From Clostridia bacterium (GTDB lineage Bacteria; Bacillota; Clostridia; Christensenellales; Pumilibacteraceae), in assembly GCA_900767465.1 (NCBI GenBank), contig CAAGAW010000009.1, positions 124,001 through 188,000 on the forward strand: a DNA stretch of 64,000 nucleotides, given 5' to 3'. Position 1 is the stretch's first letter. Every line of letters begins with the position of its first letter. The notes beneath the pieces are model-generated. The model made no database searches. It had not been told where the DNA came from and worked only from the letters and a program-made list of their open reading frames with translations. The translations under genes and the position numbers were made by a program. Below are positions 36,002-45,391 of this stretch, in pieces.

Positions 36002-37642
36002 ATGAAAAGTAAAAGAAATATTTTAGTTGGTGCGTTGCTCTCGATTATGCTTTGCGTAAGCGTAATCGCGGGCGCGACGTTCGCACTCTTCACCGGCAAA
36101 GCGGAAACCGATATTGCGGTTAAAGCCGGCGAAATCAAACTCACCGCAACCGTAACACCGGACGAAACAAATACGAAAGTGTTTGCCGGTACGGTAAACT
36201 TTAATAACGAATCCAACACGCTTGAACTCAACAATATCGTTCCGATGGACAAAGTTGCGTTCAAGATCGCGGTTAAGAACGACAGTACCGTTCCCGTCAA
36301 GTACCGCACCGTAATCACCGGCAAGCAGGACGACGGACTTCTCGCAGGTCTCAAACTCACCCTTAACGGCACCGAGTACAACGGAACCGCCGTTACCGCG
36401 TGGAAGACCCTTGAGGTAGGCACGGACGTTGCCGACGTAAACGTAGTAGTCGAACTTCCCCGCACGGCAGGCGACGAGTATCAGGGCAAATCCTGCGTCC
36501 TCAACTACAAAGTAGAGGCTGTTCAGGGCAACGTCGATCCCGCCGAGGGTCTTTCCCTCACCGGCGGCAACACCTACCTCAACAGCGATATAGCCGTTGC
36601 CGAAGTTAAGGAGAGAGGAACTGCTATCGCTGTCAACGTTGAGGGCGATAACACCACCGTAAACATTGTCGGCGGTAACTACAACGGCGGTTCCGGCTCG
36701 CCCAGCAACGTTGGTGTTTGGGCAGACCTCGGTTCTACCGTAAACATCTCGGGCGGTTCGTTCGACGTCGGTTCCGATGCGGAAGGTAAAGGCAATTCTA
36801 CCATTTACGTTACGGACGGAGCCAAAGTCGAAATCACCGGCGGATTCTTTAAAAACTCGTCTAACGGCGGTCACATCCTTAACGTAAGAAATGACCAAAG
36901 TATAGAGCAGATCCGAGTCAAAGGCGGCACGTTCGTTAATCAGGATCCTTCCAAGGGTGACGATTATCTTAAAGGCACGTTTGTGGCCGACGGTTATCAC
37001 GTGGTTAAGACTGTCGACGGCGAAAATACCCTCTATACCGTAGTTTCCGACGATGAGATTGAAACTGTTGAGTCCACCGGAGTCATTACCGGCGAAAAGG
37101 TTTTGAACGATATTGTAAAAACGACGGCTAAAAATTCGGCTGCAGTCATCGCTTCCGGCGAAAACGCAAACGTAACGATCAAAGACGGTTATTACACGAC
37201 CGGCGGCAAAGATGCATTTGCTTTATGGGCTGAAAATAACGCTAAAGTTACTATCGAAAGCGGAACGTTTAACGGCGGCGCGGGCGGAAACAATCAAGCT
37301 GTCCAAGTAAGAAACGGCGCAACCGTAACGATCAAAGGCGGATATTTCACTGTCGGCGGAGACGCTAACGGCATAGGTAACTCGGTAATCGAGTCCAACG
37401 GCGGTAACATTGTTATCGAGGGCGGATTCTTCAAGACAGATTATCAATACGATGGACGTTATTATGTTCTTAATCAGATCAACAACAATCCCGGAACTAT
37501 CACCGTTAAAGGCGGTACGTTTGTAAACTACGATCCTTCCAAGGGTGACGATAATCTTAAAGGCAACTTCGTGGCGGAAGGCTACCAAGTAGTAACCAAG
37601 ACAGTCGGCAACGATACCTGGTACACCGTAGTTAAAGCGTAA
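36002..37642 (+). CDS. SipW-type signal peptide fused to duplicated beta-helix region
   Basis: This 546-residue protein is a paralogue of the preceding one. The signal is GALLSIMLCVSVIAGATFALF, followed by a TasA-like domain to about residue 185. Two copies of a beta-helix unit of roughly 160-200 residues come next, each with VEITGGFF or IVIEGGFF, then GGTFVN-x-DPSKGDD-x-LKG, then YTVV. The second copy ends the protein. ACAGGAGTAATT precedes the ATG at 36002; the frame opens seven codons earlier without a ribosome site. The duplication is also visible in the DNA. The last gene before a strong terminator, it completes the locus. Confidence 0.76.
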   Translation: MKSKRNILVGALLSIMLCVSVIAGATFALFTGKAETDIAVKAGEIKLTATVTPDETNTKVFAGTVNFNNESNTLELNNIVPMDKVAFKIAVKNDSTVPVKYRTVITGKQDDGLLAGLKLTLNGTEYNGTAVTAWKTLEVGTDVADVNVVVELPRTAGDEYQGKSCVLNYKVEAVQGNVDPAEGLSLTGGNTYLNSDIAVAEVKERGTAIAVNVEGDNTTVNIVGGNYNGGSGSPSNVGVWADLGSTVNISGGSFDVGSDAEGKGNSTIYVTDGAKVEITGGFFKNSSNGGHILNVRNDQSIEQIRVKGGTFVNQDPSKGDDYLKGTFVADGYHVVKTVDGENTLYTVVSDDEIETVESTGVITGEKVLNDIVKTTAKNSAAVIASGENANVTIKDGYYTTGGKDAFALWAENNAKVTIESGTFNGGAGGNNQAVQVRNGATVTIKGGYFTVGGDANGIGNSVIESNGGNIVIEGGFFKTDYQYDGRYYVLNQINNNPGTITVKGGTFVNYDPSKGDDNLKGNFVAEGYQVVTKTVGNDTWYTVVKA

Positions 37643-37679
37643 ATTTTAGCCAGGGTCGGCTAAATTGAACTTAACATTT

Positions 37680-37716
37680 AAAACCCCTTTCTCGCCGGAA
37701 AGGGGTTTTATCTTTA
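37680..37716 (+). terminator. Terminator of the SipW-dependent locus
   Basis: The 11-bp stem AAAACCCCTTT / AAAGGGGTTTT with an 8-base loop runs into a T-rich tract. Confidence 0.88.
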
Positions 37717-37780
37717 TGTGTCGGAGTAAATCGGAGCGCTGCCATAACGTATCGTCAAAGTAATCGTAACTAACTTAGAT

Positions 37781-37808
37781 AAAAAACCTTTCTCAGAGGG
37801 GAGAAAGG
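37781..37808 (-). terminator. Terminator of rqcH
   Basis: Read on the minus strand, CCTTTCTC, six bases, GAGAAAGG is followed by six T residues, about 90 bases after the rqcH stop. Confidence 0.78.
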
Positions 37809-37897
37809 CTGTGCGCAAAGACAGGCGAGCGGTCGATTAAAAAGAGTATAAAGAATAACGGAAAACGAAAGATAAGGAACTGCGCCGTCGTGACCTG

Positions 37898-39577
37898 CTA
37901 CGGCTTTCGCGGCGTTACGTTTACCGTTTGCTGGTGCGTATAAATAACCTTACCGAGCGGCGCGCCGGACGGTTTTTTTACGTACTTGACAAGCGCGTAA
38001 TCTACCGGAACGTTAGCCGACCGGCTTGCTTTCGAATAAAAAGCCACGTACGCGGCAACCTCGTTTATAACTTCCTGCGGCGGGGCGGTGGATTCGATAA
38101 CCGCGTGCGAACCGTGGATTTTTTGCGCGTGCAGCCACAGCCAGCCGCCGTCTGATGCGCGCACGAGCGCGTCGTTCTGCGCGTTGTTTTTACCGATTTT
38201 AACGACGATTCCGCCGACAGTAAGTTTCATCGGCGACGCCGGTTTGGATTTTTTCTTCGCGCTTTTTTTTGTCAGAATTCCCGCCGTCGTCATTTCCGCG
38301 GCGATTTCGGCAAGAGTCGCCTCGTCGTCGGCAGTAGAGAGGGCGGCAAGTATCGAATCGTAATAATCGGATTTTTCCTCCGAAACAAGCAGCATTTCGT
38401 TCGATTTTTCAATCGACGTTTTCTTTTTGTTGTACGACTTATAATACTTTTGCGCGTTTTTTTGCGGCGAAAGAGTGGGGTCGAGCGGAATAGTCCGTTT
38501 TTCGCCCGTATAGTAATCGTCGACTTCGATTTCTTTTTCGCCGCCGCGAAGCCGATACATGTTCGCCGTTATAAGTTCGCCGAGAACACGGTCGTTTTCG
38601 TAGTCCGCGCTGTCAAGTAATCTTTGGCGAAGAATCTGTTCGGAACGTTCGTTCTTTTTTATCGCCGACTTTATGTGCGTAATCAGTTCGGCTGCTTTTC
38701 CGCGCTCGTAGCCGTTCTCGATCACACGCGAAAAAACGGTTTCCATTGCTTCGGACAGCGATCCGGCGGGGAAATATTTTTCGTTTGTGTGAAGATACGG
38801 ATACGCAAAAAAGTCGGATTGCCGCTCGTTTACGCACGGTTCGAAACGAGTCTGACAATCGGTTAATTCGCGCAAGAACAAGTCCTTACGCGCCTTTACG
38901 GTTTCGGGGTCGGGCGCAAGGGTTCCGTATGCGCGGAAAACGATTTCGCGCATGGTTATCGGCGCATATCCGAAAATTCCGTTCATTGCGTGGTTGGCAA
39001 GACTACCGCCGTCAAACGAGTCGAGTACCGCTACAACCGATTTTTCGTCGTCCGGCGAGCATTTTCCTTCGGGTGCGGGAGGCGCGTCGTAGGCGAGCGC
39101 GGGCAAAAGCGCGTGTTTTTGTCCTTCGTCCAGACTTATACGTTTTAGCGCGTCGGTAATTTTTCCGTCCGAGCCTACGAGTACGAGGTTGGAGTACCTT
39201 CCCATCATTTCGGCGTAAAGCGTAAAGTCGCGCGAATAGCCGAGTTCGTCGTACGCGGAAACGTCGAATTTTATAATGCGCTCGTGAGGGAGCGTCGTTA
39301 TCGATGTTATCGTACCGCCCGAAACGCGCTTTCTCAAATGCATCAGAAAGGCGTACGCAGACAGCGGATTTTCGCCTTTATCGGCTGTTATATGAACGCG
39401 AGACCGGGCGGGTTCGGCGGAAAGCAGAAGGGTGACCGATTTCTTTTCGCCTTTGGGTTTTACAAAGAAAATAACCGAGTTTTGCGACGGCATGGAAACG
39501 CGCTCGATTCTTCCGCCCGAAAGGCGAGAGTCGAGTTCGCGTGAAAGATGAAAGTAAGTAAGCGCGTCGGACGGCAT
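37898..39577 (-). CDS. rqcH: NFACT family ribosome quality-control protein RqcH
   Basis: This 559-residue protein belongs to the Rqc2/NEMF/RqcH family (older name fibronectin-binding protein FbpA). RqcH binds obstructed 50S subunits and recruits tRNA-Ala to add alanine tails that mark stalled chains for ClpXP. The N-terminal NFACT-N domain is seen in ALTYFHLSRELDSRLSGGRIERV, coiled coils lie in the middle, and the C-terminal NFACT-R domain shows GGWLWLHAQKIHGSHAVI. The ATG at 39577 is chosen because GAGGAAATACC precedes it. It diverges from tig-clpP-clpX-lon, the very protease set that would degrade its products. Confidence 0.9.
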   Translation of the reverse strand: MPSDALTYFHLSRELDSRLSGGRIERVSMPSQNSVIFFVKPKGEKKSVTLLLSAEPARSRVHITADKGENPLSAYAFLMHLRKRVSGGTITSITTLPHERIIKFDVSAYDELGYSRDFTLYAEMMGRYSNLVLVGSDGKITDALKRISLDEGQKHALLPALAYDAPPAPEGKCSPDDEKSVVAVLDSFDGGSLANHAMNGIFGYAPITMREIVFRAYGTLAPDPETVKARKDLFLRELTDCQTRFEPCVNERQSDFFAYPYLHTNEKYFPAGSLSEAMETVFSRVIENGYERGKAAELITHIKSAIKKNERSEQILRQRLLDSADYENDRVLGELITANMYRLRGGEKEIEVDDYYTGEKRTIPLDPTLSPQKNAQKYYKSYNKKKTSIEKSNEMLLVSEEKSDYYDSILAALSTADDEATLAEIAAEMTTAGILTKKSAKKKSKPASPMKLTVGGIVVKIGKNNAQNDALVRASDGGWLWLHAQKIHGSHAVIESTAPPQEVINEVAAYVAFYSKASRSANVPVDYALVKYVKKPSGAPLGKVIYTHQQTVNVTPRKP

Positions 39578-39611
39578 GGTATTTCCTCGCAAACAAAAAA
39601 AGTACATAAAT

Positions 39612-39641
39612 ATTATACCTATTTTTTACTAATAATGTCAA
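39612..39641 (-). promoter_or_regulatory. Promoter of rqcH
   Basis: On the minus strand, TTGACA and TATAAT are separated by 18 bases, 35 bases before the start codon. Confidence 0.8.
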
Positions 39642-39646
39642 TAAAA

Positions 39647-39675
39647 TTGACAAAACGTTTTAAATTTGGTACAAT
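39647..39675 (+). promoter_or_regulatory. Promoter of the tig-clpP-clpX operon
   Basis: TTGACA and TACAAT are separated by 17 bases. Its -35 lies five bases from that of the divergent rqcH promoter, so the two are likely to compete or be co-regulated. No CtsR-type heptad repeat was seen. Confidence 0.8.
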
Positions 39676-39708
39676 AGTCGGGTATCAGTTTTCGGAGGAC
39701 AAATAAAA

Positions 39709-41079
39709 ATGAATTACACGATCGAAAAAGGCAACGGCGAAGTCAAGATCAGTTTCGCGCTTTCCGCAAAAGAATGGGACGACTGCATCGAAAAAGCATA
39801 CCTTAAAAATAAGTCCAAGTACAGCGTTCCGGGATTTCGGAAAGGTCACGTTTCGAGAAAAATGATCGAGAAGATGTACGGCGAAGGCGTATTCTTCGAC
39901 GACGCTTTCAACGACGCCTTTTACGACGCTTACTCCAAGGCTCTTAACGAGAACGAGGAGATTTTCCCCGTGGACGAGCCCAAAGTCGATATCGACGGAG
40001 TAAACGACGACGGCGTAGCGTTCCATGCGACCGTTACCGTCAAGCCCGAAGTCACCCTCGGCGACTATAAGGGTATTAAACTCGACAAGGTTGAGTATAA
40101 TGTTACGGTGGACGACGTTCAGGCGGAGATCGACCGCGCCCGCAAACAGGCGGGAAGACGCGTCGAGGTTACCGACAGAGCGGTTGAAAACGGCGATATC
40201 GTCAACCTCGATTACAGCGGCAGCGCGGACGGCGTCAAGTTCGACGGCGGCACGGCTCAGGGACAGGAACTCGTTATCGGATCGGGATCGTTTATCCCCG
40301 GATTCGAGGACGGTATGGTCGGAATGAACGTCGGCGAAACCAAAGATATCACGGTTAAATTCCCCGAGAATTATCACGCCGAAAACCTTGCCGGCAAAGA
40401 CGCGGTTTTCACCATTACCGTAAACAAGATCGAAAAAGAGGAACTTCCCGAACTTAACGACGAGTTCGCGAAAGAAGTAAGCAAGTTCGACACGCTTGAC
40501 GAATATCGCGCGGACGTAGAGAAGAGACTCACTGAGGAAAACACCCGTCGTGCGGACGCCGAAAACGAGAACAAACTCGTCGAAGCAATCGTAAACAACG
40601 CCTCCGTCGAAATTCCTTCCTGCATGATCGAACACCAGCTCGATCACATCGTCGAGGAAATGAGATACCGTCTTTCCTATATGTATCGCGGTATGAAACT
40701 CGAAGATTACCTTAAATACACCGGCGGCACCATCGAGGAACTTCGCGAGGCTCGTAAAGCGGACGCGGAACGCGACGTCAAGACACGTCTCACGTTAGAG
40801 GCAATCGTAAAAGCGGAAAATCTCGACGTTACCGACGCCGAAGTCGAAGCGGAAATCGTAAGAATGGCTCAGGCTCAGGGCAAGAGCGCGGACGAACTCA
40901 AAAAGCACGTCGACGCCCGTCAGACCGAGTATATCAGAAACGATATTCTCTCCAAGAAACTTCTTACCCTTCTTAAAGACGCCAACGAGTTCGTTACGGG
41001 AGCGTCTCCCGCGAAAAAGACTGCAAAAAAGACCGCGACGAAGAAAACTGCGGCTAAAAAGGCGGACGACGCCGAATAA
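39709..41079 (+). CDS. tig: Trigger factor, ribosome-bound chaperone and prolyl isomerase
   Basis: This 456-residue protein has the three trigger-factor domains: the ribosome-binding N domain with the signature GFRKGHVSRKMIEKMYG near residue 43, the FKBP-type PPIase domain (about 150-240, with DIVNLDYSG and FIPGFEDGMVGM), and the C-terminal helical cradle. The last 25 residues are an extra tail of Lys, Ala and Thr repeats (AKKTAKKTATKKTAAKKA) of the kind seen in histone-H1-like proteins, beyond the normal end of the family. GGAGGAC lies just before the ATG. It leads the clpP-clpX cluster, as in many Bacillota. Confidence 0.95.
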   Translation: MNYTIEKGNGEVKISFALSAKEWDDCIEKAYLKNKSKYSVPGFRKGHVSRKMIEKMYGEGVFFDDAFNDAFYDAYSKALNENEEIFPVDEPKVDIDGVNDDGVAFHATVTVKPEVTLGDYKGIKLDKVEYNVTVDDVQAEIDRARKQAGRRVEVTDRAVENGDIVNLDYSGSADGVKFDGGTAQGQELVIGSGSFIPGFEDGMVGMNVGETKDITVKFPENYHAENLAGKDAVFTITVNKIEKEELPELNDEFAKEVSKFDTLDEYRADVEKRLTEENTRRADAENENKLVEAIVNNASVEIPSCMIEHQLDHIVEEMRYRLSYMYRGMKLEDYLKYTGGTIEELREARKADAERDVKTRLTLEAIVKAENLDVTDAEVEAEIVRMAQAQGKSADELKKHVDARQTEYIRNDILSKKLLTLLKDANEFVTGASPAKKTAKKTATKKTAAKKADDAE

Positions 41080-41090
41080 TCGGAGGAATA

Positions 41091-41690
41091 ATGTTAAGAA
41101 ACAATCTCGTGCCTATGGTCGTCGAACAGACGAACCGCGGCGAGCGGTCGTACGATATCTATTCGAGACTTCTCGAAGACCGTATAGTCTTTCTTACCGG
41201 CGAGGTAAACGATATAAGCGCGGATATCGTAATCGCGCAGCTTATTTACCTCGAAGGCAAAGATCCCGAAAAGGATATAAGCCTTTATATCAACAGCCCC
41301 GGCGGAACGATAACGGCGGGCATGGGTATCTACGACACGATGAATTATATCCGTTGCGACGTAAGCACGATTTGCGTCGGAATGGCAGCTTCGATGGGCG
41401 CGTTCCTGCTCTCGTCCGGAGCGAAAGGCAAGCGTTACGCGCTTCCCAACAGCGAAATTATGATTCATCAACCGCTCGGCGGCGCGCAGGGTCAGGCAAC
41501 CGACATCAAGATTCAGGCAGAGCATATTTTGCGCATAAAGGATCGTATGAACCGTATCTTGTCGTCAAATACGTCACAGCCTCTCGAAAAAATCGAGCGG
41601 GACGTAGAGCGCGATTATTATATGACCGCCGAAGAGGCGCTTAAATACGGAATAGTCGACCGCATATTCGACAAGCGCGTACAGGAGTAA
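41091..41690 (+). CDS. clpP: ATP-dependent Clp protease proteolytic subunit
   Basis: This 199-residue serine protease forms the ClpP barrel. The catalytic Ser is in GMAASMGAFLLSSG (about residue 101) and the His in MIHQPLGG (about 126); an Asp in ERDYYMTAEEA completes the triad. Length is typical. CGGAGG lies 6 bases before the ATG, and the gene starts 11 bases after tig. It works with ClpX, encoded immediately downstream. Confidence 0.97.
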   Translation: MLRNNLVPMVVEQTNRGERSYDIYSRLLEDRIVFLTGEVNDISADIVIAQLIYLEGKDPEKDISLYINSPGGTITAGMGIYDTMNYIRCDVSTICVGMAASMGAFLLSSGAKGKRYALPNSEIMIHQPLGGAQGQATDIKIQAEHILRIKDRMNRILSSNTSQPLEKIERDVERDYYMTAEEALKYGIVDRIFDKRVQE

Positions 41691-41693
41691 AAA

Positions 41694-42950
41694 TTGTCAA
41701 GAAATTTTGAATTAAAATGTTCTTTCTGCGGTAAATCCGAATCCGAAGTCCGTCACCTCGTGGCGGGTCCGGACGGGCTTTACATCTGCGACGAGTGCGT
41801 GGAAATGTGCGAGAGTATTCTCGAAAAAGCCGATCAGGCAATGCCGTCCGCACGCGGCGACAAAAAACTTCCCACGCCCGCCGAAATGATGGAACGACTC
41901 AACGAGTATATAATCGGTCAGGACGACGCGAAACGCGTGCTTTGCGTTGCCGTCTACAACCATTACAAGCGAATCGAGTACAACGAAAAGCACGGTAAAA
42001 AACGTGACGAACAGGACGAAATCGAACTCAAAAAGAGTAACATCTTAATGCTCGGTCCGACCGGATCGGGCAAGACTTTGCTCGCTCAGACTCTCTCGAA
42101 GATCCTTGACGTTCCGTTTGCCGTCGCGGACGCAACCACCCTTACCGAGGCGGGTTACGTCGGCGAGGACGTCGAAAACGTACTGCTAAAACTTATCCAG
42201 AACGCCGATTACGATATCGCCCGCGCCGAACGCGGAATAATTTACATCGACGAAATCGACAAAATCGCGAGAAAGAGCGAGAACGTGAGCATTACCCGCG
42301 ACGTATCGGGCGAGGGCGTTCAGCAAGCCCTTCTTAAAATCGTGGAAAGCACGGTCGCGTCTGTTCCTCCGCAGGGCGGAAGAAAGCACCCGCAGCAAGA
42401 GTTTTTGCAGATAGATACGACTAATATTCTGTTTATTTTCGGCGGCGCGTTCGTCGGACTCGACAAAATTATCGAAAAGAGAATAAGTACGTCGTCGCTC
42501 GGCTTCGGCGGCGAAGTCAAGGCAAAAAACGAAGACGCGGACAAAATGCTTCGGTCGCTGCAGCCGCAGGATCTTATCAAATTCGGACTCATACCCGAGT
42601 TTATCGGACGAGTTCCCGTAACCGTAAGTCTTACCGCGCTCGACGAAAACGCGCTCGTACGGATTCTCACCGAACCGAAAGACGCCCTCGTAAAGCAGTA
42701 CGAAAAACTTATCGAAATGGACGGACCGAAACTCGAATTCGAGGACGACGCGGTTCGCGCGATCGCGCATAAAGCCATAGAACTCAAAACGGGCGCGAGA
42801 GGACTCAGGTCGATAATGGAAGATTGTATGCTTGACACGATGTACGACACGCCGTCGAATGCCGCGATCCGTAAGATCATAATTACCAAAGACGCAATTC
42901 TTAAAAAGTCCAAGCCGATAATAATCACGGACGAAGAAAAGAGTGCATAA
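41694..42950 (+). CDS. clpX: Clp protease ATP-binding subunit ClpX
   Basis: This 418-residue AAA+ unfoldase delivers substrates to ClpP. The N-terminal zinc finger has Cys9, Cys12, Cys32 and Cys35. Walker A is GPTGSGKTLL and Walker B FIYIDE-like (IIYIDEIDKIA). The pore loop GYVGEDV, the ISRGKRF-type segment (VPPQGGRKHPQQEF) and the IGF-like loop (IFGGAFVG region) are present. The start is TTG, three bases after the clpP stop, with AGGAG overlapping the end of clpP, so translation is likely coupled. A weak terminator follows. Confidence 0.96.
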   Translation: MSRNFELKCSFCGKSESEVRHLVAGPDGLYICDECVEMCESILEKADQAMPSARGDKKLPTPAEMMERLNEYIIGQDDAKRVLCVAVYNHYKRIEYNEKHGKKRDEQDEIELKKSNILMLGPTGSGKTLLAQTLSKILDVPFAVADATTLTEAGYVGEDVENVLLKLIQNADYDIARAERGIIYIDEIDKIARKSENVSITRDVSGEGVQQALLKIVESTVASVPPQGGRKHPQQEFLQIDTTNILFIFGGAFVGLDKIIEKRISTSSLGFGGEVKAKNEDADKMLRSLQPQDLIKFGLIPEFIGRVPVTVSLTALDENALVRILTEPKDALVKQYEKLIEMDGPKLEFEDDAVRAIAHKAIELKTGARGLRSIMEDCMLDTMYDTPSNAAIRKIIITKDAILKKSKPIIITDEEKSA

Positions 42951-42957
42951 GCAGTGA

Positions 42958-42990
42958 AGAGAGGTTGAAATTTCAGCCCCTCTTTCATTT
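42958..42990 (+). terminator. Probable weak terminator after clpX
   Basis: AAGAGAGG pairs with CCTCTTT across a self-complementary loop (TGAAATTTCA) and is followed by CATTT, a poor T tract, so some read-through into lon is likely. Confidence 0.5.
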
Positions 42991-42992
42991 AG

Positions 42993-43021
42993 TTGAATTT
43001 TTATAAAACTTGTGTTATAAT
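42993..43021 (+). promoter_or_regulatory. Promoter of lon
   Basis: TTGAAT and TATAAT are separated by 17 bases. The leader is short, about 12 nucleotides, and nearly all ribosome site. Confidence 0.78.
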
Positions 43022-43039
43022 GACCGTGGAGGAAACAGT

Positions 43040-45391
43040 ATGGACGAATTCAACGTTGCATCATTTGCGGATGCTCCGTCCGCACCCGAAATTAAAACTT
43101 ACAAGGCGATCGCGATTCGCGGTATCGTCGTTTTTCCCGCGCAAACCGTTCACTTCGAGATAGGCAGAGACAAGTCGCTTGCCGCCGTCGAGCGCGCAAA
43201 CGCAGAGAACGAACCGGTTTTTCTCGTCGCCCAGAAAGACGAAAGAGTTTCGGATCCGTCGCCCGAAGATATTTACGGAGTGGGCGTTCTTTGCTCGGTT
43301 CAGCAGATTATCAAACTTCCAAACGACGTTATCCGCGTGCTCGTTACCGGACTCGAAAGGCGCAGGATAACCGCGTACGCGACTACCGAACCGGTATTCG
43401 AAGTTACGCTCGAAAAATTCGGGACGACCGCGCCCGATCAGTCGCGCCTTGCCACGATAAAACGGCTTATATCCGACAAGCTCACCGTATTCGACAAACT
43501 CGATCATAAAATTCCGAAAGACAAAATGCCTAATCTCGGACTCGATAACCTCGAACGGTTTGTCGCCAACGCCGTAACGGCGTTTTATACGGATAACGCC
43601 GATCGGCAAAAAGTCCTCGAAATGAGCGACGTCTGCGATCAACTTGAGGATATTTACGCCCATTTAGTCGGTCTTTGCGATATTCTGGAAGCGGAAAAAA
43701 GGATTGCGAACCGCGTCCGCGAGAGCGTGGACAAAAACCAGAAAGAGTATTACCTCCGCGAGCAGATCAAGGCTATTCATTCCGAACTCGGCGACGACGA
43801 GGACGAAGCGGATAATATTCGGGACGAGGCGAAAAAACGCAACGTCCCCGACTACGTATACGAAAAAATCGACAAAGAACTCAACCGAATGAGTAAAATG
43901 GCTCCAAACTCGCCCGAAGCGGGAGTTATCAGGACGTATCTCGAATGGGTGCTCGATCTTCCGTGGAACGAGGCAAGCCGCGACGAAATCGACCTTGCAC
44001 GGGCGGAAAAGGTACTCGACGAAGATCATTACGGACTCGAAAAAGTCAAGGAAAGAATAATCGAATATCTCGCCGTGCATAAGCTTTCGGGCAATCTCAA
44101 AGGCGCGATCCTGTGTTTTGTCGGTCCTCCGGGCGTCGGTAAAACTTCGATAGTAACGTCCATTGCCCGTGCGGCTAACCGCAAACTCGTGCAAATGTCG
44201 CTCGGCGGCGTGCGCGACGAAGCGGAAATTCGCGGTCATCGTCGTACGTATATCGGCGCAATGCCGGGACGTATTCTCAGCGGAATGAAGACCGCCGGCG
44301 TAAACAACCCCGTGTTCCTTCTCGACGAAATCGATAAGATGTCAAGCGACTTCCGCGGCGATCCCGCAAGCGCGATGCTCGAAGTTCTCGACCCCAACCA
44401 GAACTACGCGTTCAAGGATCATTACCTCGAAATCCCGTACGACCTCTCGAAAACGATGTTCGTTTGTACCGCAAACACGCTCGATACGATTCCGACGCCG
44501 CTGCTTGACCGAATGGAAGTTATCCAACTCAGCGGCTATACGTACAACGAGAAAAAGGAAATCGCGAAACGCTATCTTTTCCCCAAGCAACTCGAAGCAA
44601 ACGGAATGAAGAAGAAAAGCGTTTCGATAACCGACGACGCGCTTATGAAAGTCATTACCGACTATACGCGCGAGAGCGGAGTAAGAAACCTCGAACGAGA
44701 ACTCGCTTCCGCTATCCGCAAAACGGCGGTGGAAGAGGTGAAGAGCAAACGCAAAGCGGCTAAGTTCGAGATAACCGCCGATAACCTCGAAAAATATCTC
44801 GGCGCGCCCAAATATCGTCCCGACTGCGAACGCAAAGAGGACGCGGTGGGTCTCGTTACAGGGCTTGCGTGGACGAGCGTGGGCGGAGTAACTCTCGACG
44901 TCGAAGTGGCTCTGATAGCGGGCGGCAAAGGCGAAATCACGCTTACCGGCAATATGGGCGACGTTATGAAGGAGTCCGCGCGTATCGCGCTTTCCCTTGT
45001 TCGCTCCCGTGCCGGAAAGTACGGAATCGACCCGAAAAAATTCACCGAATACGACGTGCATATTCATATCCCCGAGGGCGCGACCCCCAAAGACGGTCCG
45101 AGCGCGGGCGTAACGCTTTCTACTGCGATTTTCTCGGCGTTTACCGGCAAAAAAATTCGCCACGACGTCGCTATGACGGGCGAAATCACGCTGCTCGGTA
45201 ACGTGCTTGCAATCGGCGGACTTAAGGAAAAATCGCTTGCGGCTATGCGCCACGGCGTAAAAACGCTGATTATTCCCGAAGAAAACGCCAAAGACGTGGA
45301 TGAAATCCCCGCCGAAGTCAAAGATTCGCTTACGATTAAAAGGGTAAAGACAATCGACGAGGTGCTTTTGCTTGCGGTTGCGGAGCAGTAA
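43040..45391 (+). CDS. lon: ATP-dependent protease La (Lon)
   Basis: This 783-residue protease carries an N-terminal LON substrate-binding domain (about residues 22-215), a coiled-coil linker (KNQKEYYLREQIKAIHSELG), the AAA+ domain with Walker A GPPGVGKTS near residue 361 and Walker B VFLLDEIDK, and the C-terminal protease domain. The catalytic dyad is Ser688 in DGPSAGVT and Lys729 in GGLKEKSLAA. The frame opens ten codons earlier across the -10 region, so the ATG at 43040 with GGAGGA before it is used. The stop overlaps the start of engB as TAATG. Confidence 0.97.
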   Translation: MDEFNVASFADAPSAPEIKTYKAIAIRGIVVFPAQTVHFEIGRDKSLAAVERANAENEPVFLVAQKDERVSDPSPEDIYGVGVLCSVQQIIKLPNDVIRVLVTGLERRRITAYATTEPVFEVTLEKFGTTAPDQSRLATIKRLISDKLTVFDKLDHKIPKDKMPNLGLDNLERFVANAVTAFYTDNADRQKVLEMSDVCDQLEDIYAHLVGLCDILEAEKRIANRVRESVDKNQKEYYLREQIKAIHSELGDDEDEADNIRDEAKKRNVPDYVYEKIDKELNRMSKMAPNSPEAGVIRTYLEWVLDLPWNEASRDEIDLARAEKVLDEDHYGLEKVKERIIEYLAVHKLSGNLKGAILCFVGPPGVGKTSIVTSIARAANRKLVQMSLGGVRDEAEIRGHRRTYIGAMPGRILSGMKTAGVNNPVFLLDEIDKMSSDFRGDPASAMLEVLDPNQNYAFKDHYLEIPYDLSKTMFVCTANTLDTIPTPLLDRMEVIQLSGYTYNEKKEIAKRYLFPKQLEANGMKKKSVSITDDALMKVITDYTRESGVRNLERELASAIRKTAVEEVKSKRKAAKFEITADNLEKYLGAPKYRPDCERKEDAVGLVTGLAWTSVGGVTLDVEVALIAGGKGEITLTGNMGDVMKESARIALSLVRSRAGKYGIDPKKFTEYDVHIHIPEGATPKDGPSAGVTLSTAIFSAFTGKKIRHDVAMTGEITLLGNVLAIGGLKEKSLAAMRHGVKTLIIPEENAKDVDEIPAEVKDSLTIKRVKTIDEVLLLAVAEQ

